64,000 nucleotides of DNA from Nematostella vectensis (taxonomy: Eukaryota; Cnidaria; Anthozoa; Actiniaria; Edwardsiidae): positions 11,147,296 through 11,211,295 of the forward strand of contig NC_064035.1 of assembly GCF_932526225.1 (NCBI RefSeq). Reading direction: 5' to 3'. The translations under genes were made by a program, and so were the position numbers. Under the pieces are notes generated by a model. It was not told the origin of the DNA, ran no database searches, and was given only the letters and a program-made list of their open reading frames with translations. Positions within the stretch are counted from its first letter, which is position 1; each line of letters opens with the position of its first letter. Positions 27,501 to 35,999 of this stretch are shown piece by piece.

Positions 27501-30500
27501 ATCCTTACACATACGAATCAGCCAAACCGATCTTCCCTTTTATTATTATTTCATTGTAGGACTCGGTTGGTTACGTGTACAACAGTGCGTTTGTCGTCAG
27601 ACACGTATAAGCGCATGTCGCTACTTTAATATCTGACTGATATCGTTAATATTCCAGGGTCCAATCGGAGGTCTGGGGCCATCCGGGCAGAAGGTATGTG
27701 TTTCTCACATCTTTTCTCAAGTCCTTTCCAGTTTAATATCTCGATAATGCATGGTCTCTTACATGATATCCGTTACTGCCCACAGGGAGACCGTGGAATG
27801 CAGGGACCTGATGGACTACGCGTAAGTGACTTACTCTAAATCTTGCTTTGAAAGTTACTTTATCTGTAATAATTTTAAGACAGACAATTCAAAAGTATAC
27901 CAATCTATGCTTTATTTCTACTACAGGGAACCCCAGGACCTCCCGGCCCACCTGGACCAGCGGTAAGAGCTTCAGCTTACGGGGGCCTCTGCGCTAAATG
28001 CTCTCCTGTTATTGTGTGATCTGGTTTCTTTATGTATTCCTTAGCATGAAACGTAATCACCCTCATACTCGTAGATCAGATCAATGGGAGTTCACAGAAC
28101 CTCTATTGTTATTAACGAGGCGGCCGATAAAGCATAAAGGCATTTAAATACGTTGTGTTGAGCTTATTTTTACATTTGTTTTTTTCTTCCGTTTCCAGGG
28201 AACTGTTGGAGCGGTAAGTGACTATTTATTAACTATTTTTTATTTAATGATTTTTTTAGTGATTTTTGTTGCTTGGTTGTTATAATAAACAGGTTATTGT
28301 TGTGATTTGTTTTGCTGTAGTTAGTTTTGTGTTGTTGTTATTACCGTCATTATTGTTGTTGTTTTTGTTGCTCTCGCGTTTTTCGTTCTGGTAAGGATTG
28401 TTGATTGCTGCAACGAAATAATTCTTACTTATCTTGTTCTCTGTTTGTATTTGTAGCGATGGACATCAGAAGCGCTTCAGTCTTACGAGTTAGGAACACA
28501 AAAGACTCGTGAAAACCGCCTCTATCGCAGCTCCGTATGTATTTTTATAAAAAAATGGAATGATTCTATATTTGTACCAAAGTTCTTATGACAAATCACA
28601 AAATTCTACAAACCCGATTCTACAATTTGACTCAGGGAATATTTATCTCTGTTTGCATTATTTTTTGTTGAGAGAAAAAACATCATCGTAAATCAGAGAT
28701 TATTTCAATTTTAAGGCCCATTGCACGTAGTGAGCCAAAAGATTTCCAGAGACACGCCATTTTATTCTTTGTAGCTATAAGAGGTGACGCCACTTTGTGC
28801 TTTTCTCTGTTTTTCAGAAATCTGAAGGCTCCAATTCAGAAGCGGAAGAGGTAAGAAAAACTGTAGAGTTTTAACGACTCTCCATGTGAAGCTTCCTGTT
28901 TCGATCGCCACTTTTCTTCAAAAAGGATAAACTCAGCAATTTCCTCGAGAGAAGACTAACTTTTATATTCCTTAAATGGGTTATTCTCATGCAGCACTCG
29001 CCATGACGTTGATGCAACTACAAACACTGTGGCCCGCTGTGCTGTCGTTTTAGCAAGGAAAGTGCAGATAAATGGAAGAACATACCATATTTACACCCTT
29101 TTCCGACTTTTTCCTCTTTCAGCCCGTCGACATATTCAGCGAGTATATCAGGCTGAATTTCGAGCTTCAGAACTACAAGTATCCCATCGGCAGCAAGATG
29201 TATCCAGCACGCACTTGCAGAGATCTACACATGTGTCATCCCAAGCTGAAGAGCGGTGAGAAACCAGTTGTTCTAATGATCGGAATGGGTCGAAATTTTA
29301 CTAGAGCTTTTTTGAGTCCCTCTAATCGCTCGTGAATCGCTTGTCTTCTCTGATAAGGACATTTTAAAGCTTAAAACTACGTCTTTGTACCTTATTAACC
29401 GCTGATGATGCTGACCTGTGGTACTCTCTTCAGTGACCCCCTCTCCGATACCCTTCTCTCTTTCTCAATCGCCGCGTGCAAAAATTACCGCGACGGAACA
29501 TAAAGGGAAAAATAAAGACGAAAATTCTTCTCCATTGATGTTGCATAGCTTTTTTAGTATTTTGTTTATTTTTTTTGTCGTTTTAGGTAACTATTGGATT
29601 GACCCGAATGAGGGCATTCCCGATGACAGCATCCAAGTCTACTGCGACTTTGAGAACAACTCTACTTGTATCTTCCCCAATAATCAGACCAGGGTAAGTG
29701 TTGGTCGTTAAAGCGAGAACAACTCTACTTGTATCTTCCCCAATAATTATATTTTACTTAGTTTAAAATACCCCGCAAAAGCTAAAGCTCAGAAAAGCAA
29801 TTTTATTATATCACCAATGTAAGTAAGACGAATTTGATAGATTAAGTGTCCCATAAACATCCGCCGAAGATTACAGGAAGGCGTCAGAAAAGAGTGACCC
29901 GTACAGACTCTTCACAGTGCTACTAGCGTCGCTATAAAGGCATCCTGCTTTATACGGACACCATTATTTTGTGCTCCCTGGCGATGCCCTTATTAACGGA
30001 GTTCCACGTGCAATTCGAACACTTAAGTGCCGTCTACACAAATAAATTTTCATTGGCAATGGACATTGACTGTTTAGATATGCCAGCAATTTTTCATTGT
30101 TAATGTTTGATTGGCATTGTTGCATTGGTGGTGAAGATGCGTCAAAAACGCCAAATATCAATTGCCAATTATGTTAACATGCTTGTTTTGACAAAGAAAA
30201 TTTGACGGAAATCGGAACATCACTCGTCTAGATGGACGAGCAATTTTTTTTTTTAAATAAAGTCAGAACTTACTTCAAATCCCCACACAGACATGAAAAC
30301 AACAACAAGAAATAAAAAATTGCTGGCGTATCTACAATTCTATTCAATGAAAATTTGCCACTGTAAATTAGACAATGAAATAAATACTTATGTAGACCTA
30401 ACGCTCTGTTTTTAAACTAATGTTTCTGACTCTTTATTATTCGTTTCGAACGTCAAACGTTCTTTACTGTGGTTAAGGGGTCTCTTTCCAAGTCCCGTTT

Positions 30501-33174
30501 GTCATGCCCTTTATTAAGCGGTCACATCTGGCGGCCTTTTTTTTTAATCATCTAAATTTTGCATCTCTTGCATTGCCCACTATTTTCCTAACCAAGCAAG
30601 CATAAATCAAAGGAGTGAAATATCATACAGATGATCTCGAAAAGGTTTTCCACCACATTTGCAATGTTAGAAATGGCACGTGATTAATTTTATACCCACT
30701 TTCCACAAAGAACTTGCTGCACATATGAATTTAGTGCTTCCTTGCAGTCTATTGCATGATATTCTACACTGGCGGAAATGTCTTTTTATATGAAAAACGC
30801 TTTCAGCTATTTTTACTTTAAGTTGTTGATAACCGTCATTTGACGTAGCGAATGGACACTTTTAGAAACAGTCGATAACCGTCTTTTGATGTAGGGAATG
30901 GAGAGTCCTCGAAGGAAGTGGTTCTCTGGTCCTGATGGCTACAAATGGTTTGGTAAAGAACTTCGAGGATTTGGCACGGTAAGAAGGGGGAGAGAGTGAC
31001 CAAAAGAGGGGACCTGTGTGAAAATAATGGCAGCACCGAAAAGTGCTTATGGACACAATCCGATGCCAGACCCAGTCATTGTTTACCTTTGATGGATTAT
31101 TAACTTTAATGTTCTTTTTATGAATGATCCACATTCTTTTGTTGATGGCTGTTGCTGGTGATGCAATTGCTTTTGTTAACGTCAACATGGATGATGCTGG
31201 TGATGTATAATTCCTTTTGTTGACGTCATCATGGATGTTTCTGGTAATGTAATGCTTTTGTTGACGTCATCATGGATGATGCTGGTGATGTTTAATTCCT
31301 TTTGGTGACGTCATCATGGATGTTGCTGGTAATGTAATTGCTTTTGTTGACGTCATCATGGATGAAGCTGGTGATGTAATTGCTTTTTTTGATGTCATCA
31401 TTGATGTTGCTGGTGATGCAATTGCTTTTGTTGGTGTCATCATGGATGATGCTGGTGATGTGTAATTGCTTTTGTTGATGTCATCATGGGTGGTGCTGGT
31501 GATGTAATTGCTTTTGTTGATGTCATCATTGATGTTGCTAATAATGCAATTGCTTTTGTTGATGTCATCATGGATGATGCTGGTGATGTAATTGCTTTTG
31601 TTGACGTCATCATGGATGTTGCTGGTAATGTAATTGCTTTTGTTGATGCCATCATGGATGTTGCTGGTGATGTAATTGCTTTTGTTGATGTCATCATTGA
31701 TGTTGCTAATAATGCAGTAGCTTTTGTTGATGTCATCATGGATGATGCTGGTGATGTAATTGCTTTTGTTGATGTCATCATGGATGATGCTGGTGATGTA
31801 ATTGCTTTTGTTGACGTCATCATGGATGTTGCTGGTAATGTAATTGCTTTTGTTTATGTCATAATCATGGTTTATAAAGTTGTTAAGTTTACGTCGTTAT
31901 CTATCATTTGCTATGTGTTGTTTACCGCATTGTCTTTGTTGATGTCGGTATGTATGTTGTTGGCAGATGAAGTATTTGGCTGAGCCGAGCCAGCTCGCCT
32001 TCCTTCGCCTGCTGAGTGACCGCGCACGCCAGAATGTAACATATCACTGCCGTAACTCGGCCGCGTGGTCGAGCGGAAAGGGAGACTTGAATCACTCCAT
32101 CAAAATCAAGGGCGACAACGGCGTCGAGCTCCATGCTAGCAGCTCTAACAAGTTCAAGCCCCAGATAATACGTGACGACTGCCATGTAAGGACTTTTCTA
32201 ATTCACATGCACACCCTTACCCTGCCCTTTGCAAAAGCGGACACAGGGGGGGGGGGGGGGTGCGCAGGGCGCTCGCGCTTCCCTCTTTGTCGGCCAAAAA
32301 GTGGGTCATTTCTTATTAAGGAAATCTTCAAATACGATATTTTCCATGATACCTATGACTGTGCACCCCTCCCCCTCCTGTTCAGCCAATCCTGGGTACG
32401 CGCCTGCTTTATATTCTACCCTTAGTCTACCCTTAGTCCCGAAACGCTTGGCGAAGCTAGCGTGCTCCTTTTCCCTTGACCATTGTGTTCCTAGGGATAG
32501 CACGAGGGTAGGTTCAACCACCTCCAAGTGGAGGAGAGAAAAAAGAATCCTTTCCTTCCACTAGCAAATACAAGAGATTGAAAAAGCTTGCTAGCTATAC
32601 AGTCATGCCCCAAGTTTGATATTTGGTGCCGATCAATTCCTGATTGGCTAGCTACAAAAGTATTCACAATTACCCCGTTTCTAAGCCCACAGTTGGTGCC
32701 CCAGCCAATGACTGGGGCACTTAGTCGACCGGAGGATCGTATGACCGCAACACCCGACGTTACCTGGAAATAGAGCCTAAGATACAAGGGGTTCCATGGT
32801 TATCCCCCTTCCATAATGAAGTGGCTTAGGTTTGATTATTTCCCGGGAGTAATGTGGATTGACTGTAAAGATGTCTCATCGTTTCGCCGAGGCTTTAGGT
32901 ATCCCTCTTTTCGTGCCGCCCTCTTCATGTTATACCCACACCCTCGTAATTCAGCTGCGATGAGTACGATTGGCTTGTACACAGATTTGTGATCTTGTTA
33001 TTTGAATTTTCATATTATCTCTTTTAGATTAAAGACGGCAAGTGGCGCCAAACAATAATAACAGTCGACACAAGCAAGCCACACAGGCTACCCGTCTTGG
33101 ATGTGGCAGTGTTTGATATCGGAGGACAAGGGGAAGAATTCGGACTAGATATAGGCCCTGTCTGCTTCTCTTAA
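193..33174 (+). CDS. Fibrillar procollagen alpha chain, 64 exons, 5'-partial
   Basis: Secreted fibril-forming collagen chain of the extracellular matrix. Joining 64 exons at GT-AG sites gives 4023 nt (1340 residues plus TAA at 33172-33174). Order: minor helix end, N-telopeptide, major helix of 1014 residues, C-telopeptide, then a C-propeptide (COLFI) containing [26 protein letters not shown] and GPVCFS. All helix exons start on a Gly codon and have phase 0. Lengths are 54 (most), 45, 108, 36 and one 198 nt, the classic fibrillar collagen exon pattern. Exon coordinates are in the block entries that follow. The signal peptide and N-propeptide exons must lie before base 1. Family identity is certain. 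Assignment to an A, B or C clade chain was not attempted, so no symbol is given. Confidence 0.97.
829..2660 (+). CDS. Collagen exons 3-10: N-terminal major helix
   Basis: Exons: 829-873 (45 nt), 1174-1227 (54), 1303-1356 (54), 1425-1478 (54), 1763-1870 (108), 2267-2311 (45), 2392-2445 (54), 2616-2660 (45). They encode helix residues 1-153. All triplets start with Gly except the last of 1303-1356, which reads Ala-Val-Asp (Ala codon 1348-1350, helix residue 49). Exon 1763-1870 is very basic ([19 protein letters not shown]). It sits near where vertebrate chains have the cross-link lysine of the KGHRG site, and may bind lysyl oxidase or heparin; that role is inferred. Confidence 0.95.
2698..7778. 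repeat. 53-bp minisatellite, about 95 copies, intron 10
   Basis: Tandem array of about 5.1 kb between collagen exons 10 and 11. The unit is 53 bp, with core gtgtcccgctagtgtccctc, then a gggtcgagccc segment and a variable ttaagaccattgata segment. Shortened units lacking the variable middle recur near 4111, 4252, 4547, 4738, 4877, 5228 and 5578. Blocks of eight units (about 424 bp) are duplicated, as shown by the shared gtcgtgttcttt variant at 6620 and 7050 and the ggggtcccgc variant at 6814 and 7238. This indicates higher-order repeat growth. No coding potential. Confidence 0.97.
7823..10495 (+). CDS. Collagen exons 11-17: helix residues 154-342
   Basis: Exons: 7823-8020 (198 nt), 8747-8800 (54), 8896-8940 (45), 9326-9379 (54), 9903-9956 (54), 10202-10255 (54), 10442-10495 (54). 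Perfect Gly-X-Y throughout. The 198 nt exon encodes 22 triplets and is the longest helix exon in the window; it looks like a fusion of several ancestral 45/54/108 nt exons after intron loss. It directly follows the 53-bp array, with only 44 bp from array end to acceptor. Confidence 0.95.
8140..8660. repeat. 27-bp minisatellite, intron 11
   Basis: About 19 degenerate copies of a 27 bp unit (core cgtgtcttatcgtgattatg) between collagen exons 11 and 12. Because 27 is a multiple of three, the array reads as a 155-codon open frame of nine-residue repeats (YRDYERVMS type). It lies inside an intron, next to an exon with normal splice sites, so I treat it as non-coding. Confidence 0.9.
9839..9873. repeat. 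(ATG/GAT)n microsatellite
   Basis: Short run of gatgatgatg repeats in intron 14, about 30 bp before the exon 15 acceptor. Simple sequence, no other signal seen. Confidence 0.85.
10780..12470. repeat. 36-bp minisatellite, about 45 copies, intron 17
   Basis: Array of a 36 bp unit (core gttacaaagtcacgcacgta followed by gcgttgcatacttggg) filling most of intron 17. The left end (10780-11260) is diverged and mixes longer variants containing a ttatttaatttcgttac segment. The right two thirds is nearly homogeneous, which suggests recent expansion from the right side. Confidence 0.96.
12595..14556 (+). CDS. Collagen exons 18-23: helix residues 343-444
   Basis: Exons: 12595-12648 (54 nt), 13194-13238 (45), 13458-13511 (54), 13859-13903 (45), 14179-14232 (54), 14503-14556 (54). 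All Gly-X-Y. Exon 18 ends GNKGES, and its last 18 nt plus donor are copied in tandem downstream. Exon 23 ([18 protein letters not shown]) contains an RGDS tetrapeptide at 14527-14538, normally cryptic in a folded triple helix. Confidence 0.95.
12631..12980. repeat. 50-bp array copying exon 18 end and its donor, x7
   Basis: Seven 50 bp units start at about 12631, 12681, 12731, 12781, 12831, 12882 and 12932. The first unit is the genuine 3' end of collagen exon 18 (from 12631) plus its gtaagt donor and 32 nt of intron. The others repeat the ggcaacaaggNNgaatNgg exon end, most with an intact gtaag donor. Use of a downstream copy would read through gta agt ctt taa, so it would add an in-frame stop. 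Confidence 0.95.
14593..16335. repeat. 13-bp minisatellite, about 134 copies, intron 23
   Basis: A 1.74 kb array of the 13 bp unit gtgacacagctag, with gttacacagctag, acacagcaag and acactgctag variants in local clusters. It is bounded by exon 23 (ends 14556) and exon 24 (starts 16460). The unit places an AG every few bases, so the intron has very many weak acceptor-like sites without pyrimidine tracts. Confidence 0.97.
16460..20293 (+). CDS. Collagen exons 24-37: helix residues 445-672
   Basis: Exons: 16460-16513, 16617-16670, 17250-17303, 17375-17419 (45 nt), 17703-17747 (45), 17821-17874, 17953-18006, 18338-18391, 18706-18759, 19158-19211, 19477-19530, 19898-19951, 20096-20149, 20240-20293; all 54 nt unless noted. 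Every triplet begins with Gly. Exon 35 begins GERGDQG and so contains an RGD at 19904-19912. Acceptors and donors are good throughout (for example tttcag/gtaaat, ctatag/gtaatt). Confidence 0.95.
16680..17135. repeat. About 85-bp CAA-rich tandem repeat, intron 25
   Basis: About five copies of a CAA/ACA-rich unit of 85-86 bp. Landmarks aaagcaacggcaa fall at 16781, 16867, 16952 and 17037. It gives short simple-composition open frames on both strands that I do not regard as genes. Confidence 0.9.
19563..19785. repeat. About 100-bp imperfect tandem triplication, intron 34
   Basis: Three diverged copies of a segment containing cgcacactcg, a gtagaaa run, aaacgtgacccggttg, cagtcaaa and cttaagctaagttc. 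They start near 19566, 19651 and 19737. Non-coding. Confidence 0.75.
20465..21122. repeat. 33-bp minisatellite, intron 37
   Basis: Array built from accgtgaccatagcgtgacc followed by atagacctgccgc, about 33 bp per unit, with half-unit variants. Multiples of three make open frames on both strands (the 132-codon minus frame is an example). The array stops about 17 bp before the exon 38 acceptor. Confidence 0.93.
21140..27962 (+). CDS. Collagen exons 38-56: helix residues 673-1014
   Basis: Exons: 21140-21193, 21280-21333, 21548-21601, 23461-23514, 23927-23980, 24235-24288, 24373-24426, 24804-24857, 24929-24982, 25480-25533, 25967-26074 (108 nt), 26164-26217, 26641-26694, 26899-26952, 27305-27358, 27440-27493, then three 36 nt exons at 27658-27693, 27786-27821 and 27927-27962; 54 nt unless noted. 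Perfect Gly-X-Y, ending [12 protein letters not shown], the proline-rich C-end where triple helix folding nucleates in this family. Exon 51 uses a gtcggt donor. Confidence 0.95.
21700..23412. repeat. 61-bp minisatellite, about 28 copies, intron 40
   Basis: The unit is 61 bp: caatcactttcattcatcca, aaccctaggttatctaatct, aggtcctagttagcgccttag. It contains the palindromes cctagg and ctaggtcctag. Variant units (acttttattcatccaaaccc with ctagactatc) recur at about 22435 and 22740, an offset of 305 bp, so blocks of five units have been duplicated. A G-rich tract (21654-21674) lies just before it. Confidence 0.96.
25000..25479. repeat. Array copying the exon 47 acceptor region
   Basis: Five or six imperfect units of about 80 bp, each with gggtgaccccaaagttgtga, a gttgttgttgcag acceptor-like stretch and an exon-47-like start (ggtgctcctg or similar). 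Copies of the acceptor lie near 25094, 25224, 25306 and 25390. The last one (ttgttatag, ending 25479) precedes the real exon 47. The first decoy would read GAPAE then stop, so decoy use would break the frame. Confidence 0.85.
25808..25835. repeat. (TA)n microsatellite
   Basis: Pure alternating TA run in intron 47. Confidence 0.9.
28199..28213 (+). CDS. Collagen exon 57: 15-nt microexon
   Basis: Five codons (Gly-Thr-Val-Gly-Ala) between a strong acceptor (cttccgtttccag) and a consensus donor (gtaagt). It is phase 0 on both sides, so skipping keeps frame. It joins the end of the helix to the C-telopeptide exon. It could be skipped in some transcripts; the total count of the helix does not depend on it. 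Confidence 0.8.
28457..33174 (+). CDS. Collagen exons 58-64: C-telopeptide and COLFI domain
   Basis: Exons: 28457-28534 (78 nt), 28818-28850 (33), 29123-29255 (133), 29587-29693 (107), 30895-30978 (84), 31967-32185 (219), 33028-33174 (147, with stop). The C-propeptide directs chain selection and trimer formation and is removed outside the cell. Visible landmarks: [10 protein letters not shown], the calcium-loop-like [42 protein letters not shown] (conserved N-glycosylation site) and [12 protein letters not shown]. Seven of the usual eight cysteines are present. The third (after DPNxG) is Ile, as in chains that cannot form disulfide-linked homotrimers. Non-helical C-terminus including exon 57: 271 residues, close to vertebrate chains. 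Confidence 0.96.
29652..29747 (+). repeat. 63-bp duplication of exon 61 end
   Basis: The last part of exon 61 (29652-29684) is repeated exactly for 33 nt at 29715-29747, 63 bp downstream and just after the real donor. The second copy has lost the end of the exon and the donor, so it is an inert exon fragment. Confidence 0.93.
30027..30402. mobile_element. Possible MITE with gtctaca ends, intron 61
   Basis: The left end reads gccgtctacacaaataaatt then ttcattggc. The right end, reversed, reads gtctacataagtatttattt then cattg. The ends are similar inverted repeats about 370 bp apart with an AT-rich interior. No clear target duplication seen, so the call is tentative. Confidence 0.4.
31147..31870. 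repeat. 42-bp minisatellite, about 17 copies, intron 62
   Basis: The unit is gatgtaattgcttttgttga then cgtcatcatggatgatgctggt (42 bp). Many copies contain ttgacgtcatc, close to a CRE palindrome. A multiple of three, it produces open frames on both strands (127-165 codons) that are artefacts. It lies between the two C-propeptide exons 62 and 63. Confidence 0.94.
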
Positions 33175-33502
33175 TACCATCATGCAAATAGCCAACAATC
33201 TAACTTAATAGCAACAGTTGCATTATATGGAGTCTTGTTTATTTTCAACATTTCTTAAAGTAAAACGTTTATTTGTCAGTTTGTCTTCCAAAATCCGGGA
33301 TAGAACCCCCATTCCTGACATCATACTCATTAAGCGAGTCATTAAATTCTCCCTTTCTCGGCTTTATTAGAATGTCAGCGTCCCTCAGTATAAATAGAAA
33401 CGTGTGTACGGCGATAGTTATTCAATTTCTAGTTTTAAGTTTATTGATAATATTCCTGTGAATAAGATTTACAAACATGCTGTTTATTATAATTGAAAGT
33501 AC

Positions 33503-33508
33503 AATAAA
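33503..33508 (+). terminator. Likely collagen polyadenylation signal
   Basis: AATAAA 329 nt after the collagen stop codon, followed by AT-poor then T-rich sequence. It is the first canonical hexamer after the stop; usage is inferred. Confidence 0.55.
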
Positions 33509-33519
33509 CGATCGGGAAG

Positions 33520-34065
33520 TTTTAAGGGAAACTTGCTCAACATAAGACAGTCTCGCCTGTTTGTGTCGTTTTGTTTGGAATCCTTGCCTTCATATTCTCA
33601 GGTCCCGGAACATGCCTTTGATAGAAAATAAACAAGAACAAATTTGTTCATGCGTACTTTCTGTTATGGGGTATACAAGATAAGTATTGATCTTTCGATT
33701 TTCGTCAATTCTCACAAGAAGGACTTCGGAGCAGTGTGCTCTAGAAGGATCTAGAGGACCAAGCAAATGTAAACATGTTTGTAAATAAAAAAAAACATCA
33801 TCTAGTTTTAAGGTGTGCACGCCTACGTTCTGGTTTTTAACGTGGTAATGATGCATAAAGTTTGAGAAGCCATTTATGAACCACATACACGAAGTTTTTC
33901 TAATCACTAGTGCATAACTGTTTTCTTATTGATGATAGCGGAGCTCCCACGAGGCAAATAATGGTAACCCATCTACTCAAGTTTTCGTGGCGCGATATCC
34001 GTCCATTCGTCCCAAGAAAACACCGTATGACACTTAGTGTCATGTGTGTGTCAAGGAGGGGGCTG
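33520..34065. other. Intergenic, no gene seen
   Basis: Downstream of the collagen gene. Short open frames only, with no recognisable protein. Confidence 0.6.
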
Positions 34066-34067
34066 TG

Positions 34068-34575
34068 CAAAACTGCGGTCACGTGATTTGTGACGTCATC
34101 GATGAGGTCACTAATGCAAAAATATGCTTTTTGAAAAAAAATTATAATTAATGAACGAAACATCGTATGACCACCAAACACGGTAAGTGTCATGCAGCAG
34201 TCTAGGGGGAAGGGGGGGGGGAGGTGTAGCAATGTGGTAACGAGATAGCGCCATCAAAGGCCTTATAAAGCCCCTGAGAAGCAATATTGCGAATTATGCA
34301 AATCAGGAGTAGGAAACGAAGTGACCACAAAACTGCGGTCACGTGATTTGTGACGTCATCGATGAGGTCACTAATGCAAAAATATGTTTTTGGCAAAAAA
34401 AATGATAATTCATGAACGAAACATCGTATGACCACCAAACACGGTAAGTGTCATGCAGCAGTCTAGGGGGAAGGGTGGGGGTGTAGCAATGTGGTAACGA
34501 GATAGCGCCATCAAAGGCCTTATAAAGCCCCAGAGAAGCAATATTGCGAATTATGCAAATCAGGAGTAGGAACTA
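34068..34575. repeat. 260-bp direct tandem duplication
   Basis: Two copies, from about 34070 and about 34330, share aaactgcggtcacgtgattt, gtgacgtcatcgatgaggtc, acatcgtatgaccaccaaac, a G-run and a segment ending in aatcaggagtaggaa. The motif set (cacgtga, tgacgtcatcgatgA, accaccaaacacggtaagtg) recurs in diverged or inverted form near 35360-35560 and 37090-37400, so it belongs to a dispersed family of unknown class. Confidence 0.88.
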
Positions 34576-34903
34576 TTTGTCCAGCTTTCAAAGAAAAAAG
34601 AGAAACATTAAAAACAATAGAAAGACAAACGGAAAGATTAAATTTAGTAGATTGACGACACAAGATGCGTTCCATAAATTCAAGATTTGTGCTTAACTGA
34701 CACCAAAAGATGGCACATTGGATTGATAGCGTCACAGCTCGCACCCGGGTCACTTCCGGAATCACTCGACGCCTTATGACTCCACAACATTTTTATCATG
34801 GGGTGACGAATATCGTGGTGTATAAAGAAACATACCACGGAAAACTATGGTAGATTTCTTTCGATAGAAAGACGAGAAATATTTGGGCCCTGCCATTTAC
34901 AAC

Positions 34904-34976
34904 ACCCCAGCTGGGAATCGCACCCAGTCCACGTGGCCGGTACACGGCCACGCATGCTTTCTTACACCACTGGGGT
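34904..34976 (-). tRNA. tRNA-like element (degenerate; possible SINE head)
   Basis: On the minus strand 73 nt fold as a cloverleaf. The 7 bp acceptor stem is perfect (ACCCCAG with CTGGGGT), the T arm is CTGGG-TGCGATT-CCCAG, and the anticodon arm is TGGCC-GTGTACC-GGCCA with T33 and anticodon GTA. The D stem is weak (two wobble pairs) and the D loop lacks GG. The B-box-like GGTGCGATTCC fits, but the A box is poor. The sequence does not look like an animal tRNA-Tyr, so a tRNA pseudogene or tRNA-derived SINE is more likely than a working tRNA. Confidence 0.45.
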
Positions 34977-34989
34977 TTCATGTTGTTTT

Positions 34990-35990
34990 GGGCGAGGAAA
35001 AAACCACTAGTGGAATCCTAACCATTTTAGGAACCCACCAGAGTAAAACCTCAATTTTGTTCCAGTTCGATTCTGGGACGGGTAGGCCAAACGAAACAAA
35101 ATAATAACAGTGACAACATTGCAGTACATTTTTCTTTGCTTGAAAGCCTAAAAAGCGATGAAATGGAAAGTAGGCCAAAATGTAGGCAACATTGAAAACG
35201 ACAAAATTTACTTTAAAAATGTGTTAGGACCAAAAAAATTCATATTAGCATAAGGTCTCTCTCGTTCAAGGTTTCACGTGTCCGGCCGTCAAAAAATGAC
35301 ATCGGATATATAAGCAGGCTTTTTAGATGTAATGTGCCAAGGAAGGTGCAACGAGATGGTCATTCGATGTGTGACGTCAACTACGTTATTGAAAGCAAAA
35401 ACTCTGCACGAGATAAAAAAAAACTATAATCTCTTATTATAGAAACATCGTCAGATAAACTAACTTGGTAAATGACTTGGGTGCAACGAGACGGTCACTA
35501 CAAGGTGATTACAACCTAATAAATGAAACATCAGACAACCGAATTTGGTAGATGGCATGTGGTTCAACGAGAAACGTTGTTTTGTGCCGCGTCGTTAACA
35601 GAACAAGTGGTTGTAAAGACTAACATTGAAAGTGTAGGACGAAAATAATGTCGCGCTATGGAGTTCCTCCTTTAAGCGTGCCTAAATTTATATATATTAA
35701 ACAGAATGATTGCTGCTCGTTGATGAAAAATTATAAGAGATCGCCAGAAAAGTCTTTAATCTAAAAGAGATCGCCCAAAAAGTCTTCAAACTAAAAAGTG
35801 ATCGTCAAAAAAGTCTTCAATTCCAGAAAGCCAACAAAGCCGAAATTATCTTGGGACGAATCCAATAATCATGGGGCCAAAAATATATGAAAAATAGTAT
35901 ATAGATATCGAAAAAAATTATTTTAAAAGAGGTTACCAATAAAAGCTAAGCATATATCCAAAAGAAAAACGAAAGAAGTCTCCAATCCAA
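34990..35990. other. Intergenic, no gene seen
   Basis: AT-rich. Between 35360 and 35560 are diverged relatives of the 34.07/34.33 kb repeat (gacgtcaactacg, aaacatcgtcagataaac). Nothing else recognised. Confidence 0.5.
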
Positions 35991-35999
35991 AAGATAATC

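Noticed and set aside
31440..31983. Open frames of 127-165 codons on both strands
   Set aside because: 42-bp intronic array between collagen exons 62 and 63.
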